A stretch of 64,000 nt of DNA from Siphonodentalium dalli (GCA_032622095.1 CP136065.1:95423343-95487342), one strand, 5' to 3'. Positions 45,601-49,437 are shown, counted from the first letter of the stretch. Numbers and translations are program-made. Notes: a model not told the origin generated them from the letters alone.

Positions 45601-47492
45601 ATCCTCTTAATTTGCAGAAGATAAAATGGATGATCGAGGTTACTAATGGGTGAACATTACCAACTTCAACTGGTGAACTTCAATCTGATCTTAGGACTCT
45701 CATAGCAGTTGATGTCTAAGCAGAATGAGGTTCCCAGAGGGTGAATTTTGTGATGCTAGCCTTACGTTCGGGATAGCATCACTAAATTCACCATCTAGGG
45801 ACCTCATTTTGCCAATATCAGACTCACTATTTCCAGACTTGCTTGTCAAGTAAGACTCAAAAATCATAACTGAATGACCATATACAGTAATGCCCTAAAT
45901 AATCGACTCCTTAACCACAGCAGAATTATCGGTATCTTTTCAGAATTTAGTCAGAAATATGGCTTGTTGCCATTCATCGGAAAGCTCTCACTGAGAGCTT
46001 TCTGATGAATGGCAACAAGCCATATTTCCGACTAAATCCTGAAAAGTTACCCATAATTCTGCTGTGGTTAAGGAGTCGATTATTTAAGGCATTACTGTAT
46101 AGTCACTAAGATCACATGACTCACGTGGCTTTCAACAGCAATTGTAACATGCATAAATCATCAGATGTATGTTTAACCTAACATGGCTAATTTAATTTTT
46201 ATGCAGATTATGAAGATGACAAGTCTGGAGAGTCTGAAGATTCACAGAAATATGTCACAGTTATACCAGTGCGGCTAGGTAAGAAATACGACACCCGGCA
46301 GAGAAATCTCTCCGGGATAACCAAGGGAACTAAGCCAAGATCAAAGCAAAATGTTACTATTTATGAACCGTCTGACCCTTCGGATATCAACGATTATGAC
46401 GAAGGGATGTTTACGATGGCCAAGCGAAACTCACTGCAGACGAGCGAGTCACTAAATACCCAAGCTATGGATGCTCTGAGGCAGCTTGATGCCATCGTTG
46501 ATAAGGAGACAGGGGATGATGGGAAACTTACCCTGGATATTCCACAGCCACACTATATGCGTAGGAACTATGTGTCATCTGCGCCACCTTCGCCACCCCC
46601 AAATATGCTGGCACCACCACCACCACCTCCACCAGGTAAGCATGAAAGTTATGAAATATGTGCAGTGACGTGGTGACACCCATCAACTCTGGTAAAAAAA
46701 TAGGTTCAATAGTTGAAAATGTCATGCCCGACACAACATCAGTTGGAAATTCTTGATAAAAAATAGGTTGAAATTGTGCTTATTTTCAAGCCAGTATTAG
46801 TGTGAAATTTGTTGTTTTTAGACCAAAAGTCTAATAATTTTGGAATAAAATGACAATCATTTTGAAAGTTTCCAATAATCATAGGGGGAAGTCATGTTGT
46901 AGATGTCCAGTTATATATTTCAACACAAGGGCGCCACAGGTCCCCTGATGTGATAACACAAGGTTTATATCTATAGGACCTATATTGAGCATAGAATAAA
47001 CATTGGAATGATCTATTATTCATCTGGAGGGATGTTCAGGAAATATAAGTAGATAACAAATAGAAACTGCAGAACAATTCCTATTAATTGGTATGGAATT
47101 TTCAGATAAGTTCAACAAATAAACTATGGTAGTTTGTTAAACTTATTATCTGAACATTTTCTAAGGGATAACTATACTCATTAATGAGTGTTTAGTATAG
47201 AAAGGGTTAAGTAATGACCAGACATTCACATGTTTTCTGTATCCTTACTCTCGATATGCTCAATGGAATGATTAAACTCAAGTTCTGAATTTTCTATTCA
47301 CAATTGGATTTGAAATGAAGCCACTCATTTCACAGGGCCATAAACTTTCTTTACTGTCATAAACTTTCATTAACTTTTACAGCACCACCTTTGCCTATGA
47401 CCAGTTCACCATTGACTGAACAAAATAATACAAAAAGAATCAACTGGGAGAAGCTGGACCGGAACAAAGTGGAGAACACAATATGGAAGGAC
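3258..47492 (+). CDS. GRID2IP: Delphilin-like formin (PDZ / harmonin-N / FH1-FH2), 16 exons, 3' part outside window
   Basis: Exons 3258-3630, 6731-7035, 8383-8537, 11072-11194, 13222-13377, 17122-17210, 26614-26738, 27261-27331, 28403-28551, 34446-34590, 35617-35759, 38294-38389, 40194-40234, 41823-42054, 46207-46635 and 47383-47492 sum to 2742 nt (914 codons). All junctions are phase-compatible and all introns are GT-AG. The order is PDZ1 (about residues 9-80, YGF loop at 14-16), PDZ2 (84-165, GFGF at 95-98), harmonin-N-like 1 (229-310), PDZ3 (320-400, SFGF at 329-332), harmonin-N-like 2 (443-515), harmonin-N-like 3 (525-611), a polar linker, FH1 prolines (about 857-882) and the FH2 start (RINWEKL at 896-902). 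Vertebrate L-delphilin has PDZ, HN, PDZ, HN, FH1, FH2; it is a postsynaptic scaffold that binds the delta-2 glutamate receptor and actin. The extra PDZ and HN here set this gene apart. The function in this animal is inferred from the family. Most of FH2 is not in the window. Confidence 0.88.
3631..5043. other. Intron 1 left part, no gene seen
   Basis: Only dispersed repeat G is recognisable. The 118-codon minus-strand frame at 3803-4159 has no domain signature and I do not call it. Confidence 0.6.
4130..4330 (+). repeat. Dispersed repeat G, copy 1
   Basis: GAGCTTCCAACTAATAATTG, GCAGCTAATAAGTTCG and AATGTCAAACCTGTCAA are shared with 13620-13790. Confidence 0.65.
5044..6011 (+). mobile_element. 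Family H element interrupted by family F copy 1
   Basis: The segment at about 5044-5142 and that at 5825-6011 match parts of the uninterrupted copy at 33486-33735 (TGGATGAGTGCAAAATAC, AAAAGGAGATGGTCCCATAAA, TTAGTGTAC). The middle is taken by the F element. The right side ends CCCTTTAA. Confidence 0.6.
5143..5824 (+). repeat. Family F minisatellite element, copy 1
   Basis: It starts with the hairpin TTAGCTCAACTTTACTTTGT...AAAGTTTGAGCT, then a GT-rich stretch. Three tandem units of 145-165 bp containing ATGGGAACGAGTCATTTTGG and GGCCATCTTGGATTT follow. It ends at the palindrome AGTGTCATTGACACT. Open frames across it are repeat artefacts. Confidence 0.8.
6359..6610 (+). mobile_element. Family A double-hairpin MITE, copy 2
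   Basis: The left end is CCTTTCATGACTGGAGCTTC and the right end GTAGCTTCCATCATGAAAGG. Two hairpins of about 68 nt (TGCCAATGCATTCTCTTATA and complement) lie between them, joined by TGACCTTGTAAGCCAGTGC. Confidence 0.85.
6731..7035 (+). CDS. GRID2IP: Delphilin exon 2: second half of PDZ2 plus linker
   Basis: The acceptor is TTTTCAG at 6724-6730. The split glycine codon completes the GLRKGD turn of PDZ2, followed by DIITKIND and the helix SAEDVKEYLKG. The last PDZ strand reads SILTLAVIP. The remainder is a Ser/Lys/Pro-rich linker with no recognisable fold. I extended the exon to the CAG/gtgaga donor at 7035 rather than the internal AAAG/gtacgt at 6799, because the open frame supplies the final PDZ strand. 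Using 6799 would remove it. A family-A MITE starts 25 bp after the donor. Confidence 0.85.
7060..7324 (+). mobile_element. Family A double-hairpin MITE, copy 3
   Basis: It starts TTAACTTTTTCATGACTGG and ends CCCGTCATGAAAGGGTTA, with the two standard hairpins. It begins 25 bp after the donor of delphilin exon 2. Confidence 0.85.
7507..7587 (+). mobile_element. Family D fragment, copy 2
   Basis: Only the right end: TCACTAAATTCACCCC, GGGGACCTCATTCTGC and TATTTCAAGGCTTG. Confidence 0.75.
7887..8365 (+). mobile_element. Family A double-hairpin MITE, copy 4, with nested family C
   Basis: TTAACCTTCCATGACTGG at the left and TCATGAAAGGGTTAA at the right mark the element. Its first hairpin is split at GCATTCTCTTA by a family C element (about 7951-8150), after which TTTGCGAGTC resumes. 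It ends 17 nt before delphilin exon 3. Confidence 0.85.
7951..8150 (+). mobile_element. Family C foldback MITE, copy 1, nested
   Basis: A nearly perfect inverted repeat (AGTAATGCTCTAAATAATCG ... TTAGGTCATTACTGTA) with centre near 8050. It lies inside a family A copy and is therefore the younger insertion. Confidence 0.85.
8383..8537 (+). CDS. GRID2IP: Delphilin exon 3: harmonin-N-like domain 1, first part
   Basis: The acceptor is TTTTTTCAG at 8374-8382. The translation opens MNQVFGDDFERKK and continues with the helices VIVDHLKDYAESRD and LCKQLFTVLRSP, a pattern typical of the helical harmonin-N-like fold. The donor is at 8538 (gtgagt) in phase 2. The acceptor lies only 17 nt after the end of a family-A MITE (8365), so the branch point may fall inside transposon-derived DNA. 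Confidence 0.85.
8706..8953 (+). mobile_element. Family E MITE, copy 2
   Basis: It starts TTAACCCTTTATATACTAAA and runs through a small hairpin around TTGTTGAACTTATTATCTG to AGTATATAGTATAGAA. The final TTAA end is lost. Confidence 0.82.
9117..9954 (+). repeat. Family F minisatellite element, copy 2
   Basis: It has the same ends and units as the copy at 5143, with about four units, in the same orientation. A short TG-rich run sits near 9176-9198. Confidence 0.8.
10040..10438. mobile_element. Family D hAT-like MITE, copy 3, TSD CTTAAAAC
   Basis: Ends CAGGCCTGAGAATAT and ATATTCCCAGGCCTG. The perfect 8-bp repeat CTTAAAAC lies at 10032-10039 and 10439-10446. Inside are copies of the CACCTCATTCTGC and GATGCTAGCCC segments. 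Confidence 0.9.
10459..10859 (+). mobile_element. Family A-like MITE with different ends (TTAACCCTTTACCCAACA)
   Basis: The terminal inverted repeat TTAACCCTTTACCCAACA / TGTTGGGTAAAGGGTTAA differs from family A. The inside has the same GCCAATGCATTCTCTTATAT hairpins, here with GCGAGTCGACC loops. This is a core-and-end combination not seen in the other copies. Confidence 0.85.
10900..11054 (+). mobile_element. Family C foldback MITE, copy 2 (short loop)
   Basis: TACAGTAACGCTCTAAGTAA at the left and AGGGCATTACTGTA at the right are the ends. The loop with the GCCATTCATCGG segment is missing. CAGTAATGCCC-type ends in TA context suggest Tc1/mariner mobilisation. It ends 17 nt before delphilin exon 4. 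Confidence 0.85.
11072..11194 (+). CDS. GRID2IP: Delphilin exon 4: harmonin-N-like domain 1, second part
   Basis: The acceptor is GTTTTTGCAG at 11062-11071. The residues NLVSPDHKSEFNTLVQQQL complete the last helix of the first harmonin-N-like domain, followed by a short basic linker ending PRVVGKR. The exon is phase 2 at both ends, with a gtaaat donor at 11195. A family-C foldback MITE (10900-11054) ends 17 nt before the exon. Confidence 0.85.
11839..12193 (+). mobile_element. Family A MITE, copy 5, extended to about three hairpins
   Basis: TTAAACCTTCCATGACTGG at the left and CCAGTCATTGAAGGGTTAA at the right. Both ends carry the GGAGCTTCCTGAAATGTTGC side, giving inverted repeats of about 45 bp. 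Extra GCATTCTCTTATATATG half-hairpins are present. Confidence 0.82.
12728..12868 (+). mobile_element. Family A MITE fragment, copy 6
   Basis: TTAACCCTTGG is joined directly to the inter-hairpin spacer CCTAACAATATTTGCCTTGA. One shortened hairpin and the CAGCTCCCGTCATC end follow. The left hairpin has been deleted. Confidence 0.75.
13222..13377 (+). CDS. GRID2IP: Delphilin exon 5: PDZ3, first part
   Basis: The acceptor is CACTTCAG at 13214-13221. The protein begins REVKLGQKNGSFGFHLRG, a clear PDZ first strand and carboxylate-binding loop (SFGF, residues 329-332). It continues with YVDPGGPADRIGLRREDYI, the loop and second helix region. The donor AG/gtcagt at 13378 is in phase 2 and splits an arginine codon. 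Confidence 0.88.
13620..13790 (+). repeat. Dispersed repeat G, copy 2
   Basis: AAGCTTCCAATTAATAATTG and ACAATGTCAAACCTGTCAA match the copy near 4200 in the same orientation. Confidence 0.65.
14823..16664 (+). repeat. CpG-rich repeat, three head-to-tail copies with 122-bp minisatellite
   Basis: Three units each start CTAGCCGATGAGCCCG (14823, 15690, 16280) and end near CAGAGGTCTTCA plus ATATATATGAGA. The first holds six 117-122-bp subunits, the second one or two plus unrelated DNA (15886-16230), the third two. Each subunit carries TGCGCATGCGCG and TCAAGTCGATAGCTCC. The CAGACAGACA tail and ATATATATGA end suggest the 3' part of a non-LTR retrotransposon or a SINE-like derivative; that class is a guess. 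Confidence 0.8.
17122..17210 (+). CDS. GRID2IP: Delphilin exon 6: PDZ3, end
   Basis: The acceptor is TGTTAACAG at 17113-17121. The residues KYSCEHVVELLAGCGR give the PDZ carboxy-terminal helix, and VVTLEVLRIP gives the last strand. The donor is gtgagt at 17211 in phase 1. The next intron is the longest in the gene (9.4 kb) and holds a minisatellite block and the 5.2-kb palindrome. Confidence 0.85.
18158..19977 (-). repeat. Family F minisatellite element, copy 3, ten units, inverted
   Basis: This is the reverse orientation of the 5143 copy. AGTGTCATTGACACT is at the left end, and TTTACAAAGGAAAGTTGAGC is at the right end after an ACACACGGACGACGG stretch. About ten units carry GCCATGTTTTTTGGCCGAATG. 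The left and right flanks both read ATGTTT, a possible 6-bp target duplication. Confidence 0.82.
20266..25478. mobile_element. 5.2-kb giant palindromic (foldback) element
   Basis: The ends TAGTCGGGGAGCC and GGCTCCCCGACTA are exact inverted repeats, flanked on both sides by TAT, a possible 3-bp target duplication. The arms (20266 to about 22075 and about 23680 to 25478) are near-identical inverted copies about 1.8 kb long; for instance the open frames at 20819-21037 (minus) and 24718-24936 (plus) encode the same 72 residues. An 11-bp indel and a few substitutions are visible. Inside the arms and loop are 40-50-bp minisatellite units (TATACAGGGAGTGACTATATGG type), in one orientation at about 21610-23130 and in the other at about 23280-24130. 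No transposase is seen, so it would be non-autonomous. The layout resembles foldback elements such as Drosophila FB or sea-urchin TU. Confidence 0.85.
25806..26135 (+). repeat. Degenerate relative of the CTAGCCGATGAGCCCG repeat
   Basis: CTAGCTGAAGTGCCCGAC at 25809 followed by TTTGTCCAGGCTATT resembles the start of the 14823 family. ACATACCAAATTTGAGTCGG at about 26000 resembles its middle part. It lacks the minisatellite and the tail. Confidence 0.45.
26614..26738 (+). CDS. GRID2IP: Delphilin exon 7: linker before harmonin-N-like domain 2
   Basis: The acceptor is TCTTTAAAG at 26605-26613. The alternative AG two bases downstream would give an immediate stop, so 26614 is the start. The product is a Ser/Thr-rich linker (HLADVPSMGSTSSL...) ending NNTFMQK at gtaaca. 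A scrap of the family-F terminal sequence (about 26568-26605) lies directly upstream and supplies part of the pyrimidine tract. Confidence 0.75.
27076..27195. mobile_element. Family B MITE, copy 3, left arm deleted
   Basis: TTAACCCT is joined to the centre CTAAGAGCTCTTTCC, and the complete right arm ends in GGCACTGAAAGGGTTAA. Confidence 0.85.
27261..27331 (+). CDS. GRID2IP: Delphilin exon 8: start of harmonin-N-like domain 2
   Basis: The acceptor is TTATCTGCAG at 27251-27260. The residues ADLLLTSSERQRLDKALTHY form the first helices of the second harmonin-N-like unit. The donor is AG/gtaatt at 27332 in phase 2. A family-E MITE with a TTAAAACCC end begins about 3 bp into the intron. Confidence 0.82.
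27334..27530 (+). mobile_element. Family E MITE, copy 3, at the donor of exon 8
   Basis: AATTAAAACCCTTTATATAC begins about 3 bp after the exon 8 boundary. The inside is shortened and partly inverted, with GTTGAACTTATTATCTAATC and AATAATAGACC. Confidence 0.72.
27719..27880. repeat. 160-bp palindrome with CpG-containing centre
   Basis: The arms ACCGAAAAATATGTCATGAG and complement, with outer GATATCTTGTGTTTTT / AACACTAGATATTC, fold around TTTTCGCGAGCGAGCGAAAA. Probably a foldback MITE. Confidence 0.75.
28403..28551 (+). CDS. GRID2IP: Delphilin exon 9: rest of harmonin-N-like domain 2, tandem donor sites
   Basis: The acceptor is TTTTAATTGTAG at 28391-28402. The residues NIISLFNNLSKILDRPSKR and LWKFVMPQLSVPHQEF match the central and last helices of the domain. 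The first donor is G/gtaaac at 28552, phase 1. A 48-bp unit spanning this exon-intron boundary is repeated at once, giving a second donor at 28600 (adds 16 residues in frame) and a third, diverged donor at 28650 that would include a stop codon. Confidence 0.82.
29034..29203. repeat. Palindrome, arms of about 60 bp
   Basis: A perfect 25-bp inner arm (CTCCATTCAAATTACTTTGC and complement) and a weaker outer arm (GCATCTGAATATC / GATATTCAGATGC). Confidence 0.75.
29237..29697. mobile_element. Family D hAT-like MITE, copy 4, TSD GACCTTCA
   Basis: The 8-bp repeat GACCTTCA is at 29229-29236 and 29698-29705. Both ends are slightly worn (TAAGCCTG, CAGGCATG). It has two blocks of the GGGTGAATTTAGTGACGCTA segment. 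Confidence 0.87.
29823..30084 (+). mobile_element. Family A MITE, copy 7
   Basis: TTAACCCTTTCATGACTGG at the left and GCTCCCGTCTTGAAAGGGTTA at the right, less one base, with two hairpins. Confidence 0.85.
30153..30619. mobile_element. MULE-like foldback element with 9-bp direct repeats
   Basis: Long imperfect inverted ends (ATATATGGCAGATAATGTGG and CCACGTTTCTTGCCATAT) enclose an inner palindrome (GGGACGCAATATGGGTGAAA and its complement). TTGATTACC occurs at 30144-30152 and again at 30620-30628, a perfect 9-bp target duplication typical of Mutator-like elements. Confidence 0.82.
30750..30880. repeat. Palindrome, arms of about 54 bp
   Basis: GAATAATCATCTGATTG...GAGGCAGGGA is inverted as TCCCTGCCTCG...GTGATTATTC around a 19-nt loop. 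Confidence 0.78.
31561..32033 (-). mobile_element. Family A MITE, copy 8, inverted, with a 200-bp insertion
   Basis: The orientation is reversed: GGGAGCCATGCTGGTGCAG is at the left and CTCCAGTCATGAAAGTGTTAA at the right. About 200 bp of unrelated DNA (about 31600-31795) splits the left end. Confidence 0.8.
33134..33199 (+). CDS. GRID2IP: Possible cassette exon 9a of delphilin (22 codons)
   Basis: A 66-nt segment is bounded by a good acceptor (TTTCTGTATATTTGCAG ending at 33133) and a consensus donor (AAAA/gtaagt at 33200). It is phase 1 on both sides, so it can be included or skipped without a frameshift between exons 9 and 10. It reads IGTLSKASHLGIPNKTLLYD. The GTLSK string recurs at the start of exon 10 (NGTLSKMW), which hints at an old exon duplication. 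No transcript evidence is available. Confidence 0.5.
33486..33735 (+). mobile_element. Family H MITE, complete copy with TTAA ends
   Basis: TTAAAGGGGCACTGTAG at the left and TACTGTACTCCTTTAA at the right form an imperfect terminal inverted repeat with TTAA at both edges. There is no coding content. It resembles other TTAA-ended MITEs in this window. Confidence 0.65.
33994..34209 (+). mobile_element. Family C foldback MITE, copy 3
   Basis: A full-length hairpin: CAGTACTGCCCTAAATAATC at the left, TTTAGGGCATTACTGTA at the right, with the centre at GAAAGCTCTTGGTGAGAGC. Confidence 0.88.
34446..34590 (+). CDS. GRID2IP: Delphilin exon 10: start of harmonin-N-like domain 3
   Basis: The acceptor is CACTTTCAG at 34437-34445. 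The residues DYKIEADVVSDFQQQIDYLL and TLYERTKLKSTLQIY are the first helices of a third harmonin-N-like unit. The donor is CAG/gtacag at 34591, phase 2. The layout copies that of exon 8: the domain is cut at the same place and in the same phase, as expected if exons 8-9 and 10-11 arose by tandem duplication. Confidence 0.82.
35617..35759 (+). CDS. GRID2IP: Delphilin exon 11: rest of harmonin-N-like domain 3
   Basis: The acceptor is TACTTTCCAG at 35607-35616. The residues KIVDLFDSLDQMLDTPTKR and LWKYIIPLLFLKHQNYVKSR align position by position with exon 9 (LFNNLSKILDRPSKR, LWKFVMPQL). This supports a duplicated domain. The donor is G/gtatgt at 35760, phase 1. Confidence 0.85.
35957..36539. mobile_element. 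Family D hAT-like MITE, copy 5
   Basis: Ends CAAGCCTTGAAATAGTG and CTCTTTCAAGGCTTG. The flanking octamers are not convincingly identical. The inside has three blocks of the shared segment and sequence also found in copies 3, 4 and 6. Confidence 0.83.
36540..38033. other. Intron 11 right part
   Basis: Only the small palindrome at 37416 stands out. No gene supported. Confidence 0.55.
37416..37487. repeat. 72-bp palindrome
   Basis: ACTTAGAACCTTATATTTTT and its near-complement AAAAATATAACGTTCTAAGT fold around GAAAATTCTTAAGAAGTTC. Confidence 0.75.
38034..38214 (-). mobile_element. Family A MITE, copy 9, inverted and internally deleted
   Basis: TTAACCCTTACATGACAGG at the left and CATTCATGGAAGGGTTAA at the right. 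Only parts of the hairpins remain. Confidence 0.78.
38294..38389 (+). CDS. GRID2IP: Delphilin exon 12: acidic linker
   Basis: The acceptor is ACTTTTCCAG at 38284-38293. The exon encodes a polar, acidic linker (NSSQNESFYSRSEG, ADVEEEFKI). The donor is A/gtgagt at 38390, phase 1. No domain is recognised; the assignment rests on phase, position and splice sites. Confidence 0.7.
38436..38682 (+). mobile_element. Family A MITE, copy 10
   Basis: It starts TTAACCGTTCAATGACTGG 47 bp after the donor of delphilin exon 12 and ends CTCCCATCATGAAAGG. It has two hairpins. Confidence 0.83.
39616..39687. repeat. Short palindrome, TTTAGTGGACGAGG group
   Basis: GTCGCAATTATAACCAAATT and complement. The loop shares TTTAGTGGAYGAGGTTRATAAA with the element at 39842. 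Confidence 0.65.
39842..39956. repeat. Palindrome, TTTAGTGGATGAGG group
   Basis: TCTATTTTATATGGAATTTA and its complement form arms of about 45 bp around CCGAGGTTTACCGAGG. Confidence 0.72.
40194..40234 (+). CDS. GRID2IP: Delphilin exon 13: short linker exon
   Basis: The acceptor is TATTTTTCAG at 40184-40193 and the donor is gtatgt at 40235. The 41 nt encode IKKAAMVLKSSSNI and bridge phase 1 to phase 0, exactly what is needed between exons 12 and 14. The exon is too short to identify by sequence alone. Confidence 0.6.
40598..41050 (+). repeat. Three tandem units of about 145 bp
   Basis: CCATGGGAACCTGKGCRCCT plus GCGATTATGAC recurs at about 40647, 40787 and 40937. Each is followed by CCCCTTTTTCGACTTAGA. 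The block is preceded by ACCTCCGCAGCAAAGTTGGG. The open frame on the minus strand is a repeat artefact. Confidence 0.75.
41481..41714 (+). mobile_element. Family A MITE, copy 11
   Basis: TTAACCCTTCCATTACTGG at the left and CCGTCATGAAAGGTTTAA at the right. The first hairpin is partly deleted. Confidence 0.83.
41823..42054 (+). CDS. GRID2IP: Delphilin exon 14: basic and coiled-coil-like linker
   Basis: The acceptor is GAAATGCAG at 41814-41822. The product starts DTDTSDEENTL, an acidic Ser/Thr stretch suited to casein kinase 2. A strongly basic run follows (about residues 677-698, rich in Arg, Lys and His), then a charged helix ELEATRKVVLEAREAIL. The donor is G/gttagt at 42055, phase 1. The basic run could act as a nuclear-localisation or membrane-binding patch; that is inference. 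Confidence 0.75.
43748..44864 (-). repeat. Duplicated 165-bp segment inside the THAP element
   Basis: AAAAATGCACTGCTGAAGGA ... GGCAGATCCACAGATATAG occurs at 43748-43910 and 44692-44864, about 95% alike with one 9-bp indel. On the minus strand each copy reads DLPIDDTDVIDTGLH, an acidic stretch, so it may be a duplicated transposase exon. Confidence 0.75.
44929..45181 (-). pseudogene. THAP zinc-finger domain, frameshifted
   Basis: From 45181 leftward one minus frame reads MPGQCCAMYCNNR, the CxxxC start of a THAP domain. The neighbouring frame (45165-44929) supplies FPKSANKVNLQLREKW, the conserved Trp region, WSNVPNKRNDKWEP and VVCAIHFTDDQF, matching the THAP C-x-x-H-F motif. A one-base frame change near 45130 separates the two halves. 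The family is a Zn-dependent DNA-binding module; here it is most likely the N terminus of a dead transposase. Confidence 0.65.
45422..45841. mobile_element. Family D hAT-like MITE, copy 6, TSD CTTGTCAA
   Basis: The 8-bp repeat CTTGTCAA is at 45414-45421 and 45842-45849. Ends CATGCCTGG and CCAGACTTG. Confidence 0.88.
45883..46099 (+). mobile_element. Family C foldback MITE, copy 4
   Basis: TACAGTAATGCCCTAAATAA and TATTTAAGGCATTACTGTA are the ends. The arms of about 105 bp are nearly perfect, with centre CTCTCACTGAGAG. Confidence 0.88.
46207..46635 (+). CDS. GRID2IP: Delphilin exon 15: linker and FH1 proline stretch
   Basis: The acceptor is TTTTTATGCAG at 46196-46206. The largest linker exon begins YEDDKSGESEDSQKYVTVIP and ends in SAPPSPPPNMLAPPPPPPP. 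This is a short FH1 segment that in formins binds profilin-actin and SH3/WW domains. The donor is G/gtaagc at 46636, phase 1. Confidence 0.82.
46975..47210 (+). mobile_element. Family E MITE, copy 4
   Basis: Contains CATTGGAATGATCTATTATT and ATCTGAACATTTTCTAAGGG and ends TTAGTATAGAAAGGGTTAA at 47210. The left end is worn. Confidence 0.8.
47383..47492 (+). CDS. GRID2IP: Delphilin exon 16: end of FH1 and start of FH2
   Basis: The acceptor is ACTTTTACAG at 47373-47382. APPLP ends the FH1 run, and after a short spacer comes KRINWEKLDRNKVENTIWKD. This is the lasso/linker start of an FH2 actin-nucleation domain; the Trp residues at 899 and 912 are hallmark positions. The donor is gtaagg at 47493, phase 0. 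No further FH2 exon appears in the remaining 16.5 kb, which is filled by MITEs, Helitrons and satellite. Confidence 0.85.
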
Positions 47493-48283
47493 GTAAGGTT
47501 CTAAATTACCTATCAAACCTTTTCACGTTCCATAAAATAGCCCTCTAAAGGCTCACATACTGTCTGAAAACCTGAATTTCAAAACATAAATCATATTTGG
47601 TATTCAAGATACCATTTGAAAGAGGAAACTAGATCAAATCCAAAATATGTTATCTGATAGAAAATGAAAAAAACATTTAATTCCACATTTATCAAGATCG
47701 GTGCTGAGCAGTTCTGGTCATGTAATATGACAGGTGGTAAAGAGAGAGAACTCTATCTTGTAATCTTGTGTCGTGCAATTCATTGTGAGAGAAAATAGGG
47801 GAAGTCTTGGTGAATTCTTTTCTTTATCACTTGTTGGTGGAATATATATTTTGCTACTATTCTATGCAATGCTTCATCCATAAATCTAATGAGATGAAAA
47901 GAAATAATCAGGGACTTGAACATTATGTGGGCCTTTAATCCCTTCTGTACTAACTGGATTCTCCCATTACTTTATAAAAGTATGCATTGGAACAGCCTAT
48001 TATTCATTTTGGGGGGGGTGTTCAGGTAATAAAAGCAGATGACAGACAGAAAAACACATTTTAGAAGTGCAGAATAATTCATATTCTTTGGTGGAAAATA
48101 TTGAGATATGGTCGATTTTTTAACTTATTATCTGAACATTTCCTAAGAGAACTACTCATCAATGAGTATTTAGTATAGAAAGGGTTAAACCAGCATATGT
48201 ACTGTGGATGTCACTATTTCCAAACATTATTCTCCATGTATCAACAGAATATATTATTATGTTATAGAATATAATATAGTATA
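47493..48283. other. Start of the intron after exon 16
   Basis: It contains the family E copy at 47935. The rest has no recognisable feature before the Helitron cluster. Confidence 0.6.
47935..48188 (+). mobile_element. Family E MITE, copy 5
   Basis: TTAATCCCTTCTGTACTAAC at the left and TTTAGTATAGAAAGGGTTAA at the right. It lies about 95 bp upstream of the first Helitron. Confidence 0.83.
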
Positions 48284-49437
48284 TCTACTTTATATTTTGA
48301 GAACTACGTATATATGTATATATATATGTGTGTGTGTATGTGGGTACTTCATAGAATCTAAAACGGCTGCGAGGATTGAGCTCAAACTTCTTATCTAAGG
48401 GTAAAATCCCACGGACACCGTCGGTGTCACGTGTTGGAGAAGCTCAGAGCACCCATTCTCCACTCTCAGTCACAAAAAAACGGCACTGCGGTGGTTAATC
48501 AAGTGATAATTTAATGAGCGTTGTATATGACGCGTCGCTATAAAAGAGCGTTTGTTTACAATTCAACGCAATGTTATCGCTCGAAAATTATTATGCAGAG
48601 AGATATACGGGAACAAGTGCTTTCCTATGCGGAGAGATTTATTGGAAGTCATAATACTTTTACAATTGGATCAGACGCAGTTCATTTACAATTCTTTGTG
48701 AATAGCAACACTGCCATTCGTTCGAGTTGCTTTAGATCAAACAATATTCTCTGTCGCACTCATATTTCGTCATTTACAAATCCACTGTAATCGACCCATT
48801 TTTAGAACGCAACACATGATACCAAACAAAATTACGTCGCGTTGGTGATGGGGTTCACGATGGGATTAATTGACTGTCCGCTCTTTGCGGGGATGGGGTT
48901 CACGACAGGATTGATTGACTGTCCGCTCTTTGCGGGGACTATTGACCATCTCGTAAGGGTGGACAACCTCTGTCAGGGGCTGCTCAATGGCCACGGGCAG
49001 GTTAAAAAAAATCATACCTCTTCTGGGTCTGGGCGTGTATAGACATGAGCGTGTTGTGTTCCTAAGAACGCGGATCGGGTAAGTTTTTCCGCCCTAGGTG
49101 AGCTCAAACTTCGTATATAAGTGTAAAAACACACGGGGATCGTTGACGTCGCATTTACTTTTAGGGACGGGTAATGCGTGTTGTGTGAAACATTCTTATG
49201 TCTGTCGTTCCTAGCAACGGGGGAAATTTTCATCGGGTCAGTCTTAACCTTCAAACGGGTACCCACAAATTATATATTGTGACCCCGACATGACCTTGAC
49301 CTTGAAAATGATCAATTCAAGGTCAAATCGTGTAAAATATTGAAAAACCCAATATTAACTCATTGAAAAACACCAACAAAAAAAAAAAAATTGTCATGTT
49401 TCGGACCAACCACGCCAGTGGTGGGCTAACCTGCTAG
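48284..49437 (+). mobile_element. Non-autonomous Helitron (element A)
   Basis: It starts TCTACTTTATATTTTGAG after an A at 48283 and ends in the hairpin CGCCAGTGGTG followed by TAACCTGCTAG at 49437. TC start, CTAG end, 3' hairpin and A-flank are the Helitron hallmarks. Within it lie a 57-bp direct repeat (GATGGGGTTCACGA..., 48848-48940) and a stretch of GACCTTGACCTTGAAAATGA type near the 3' end. No ORF of note is present. Its terminal blocks match elements B and C, so it could be mobilised by the RepHel protein encoded downstream. Confidence 0.82.

Larger units (their letters stand above)
42055..46206. other. Intron 14
   Basis: It holds the THAP element, a family D MITE and a family C MITE. 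The first 500 bp show nothing recognisable. Confidence 0.6.
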
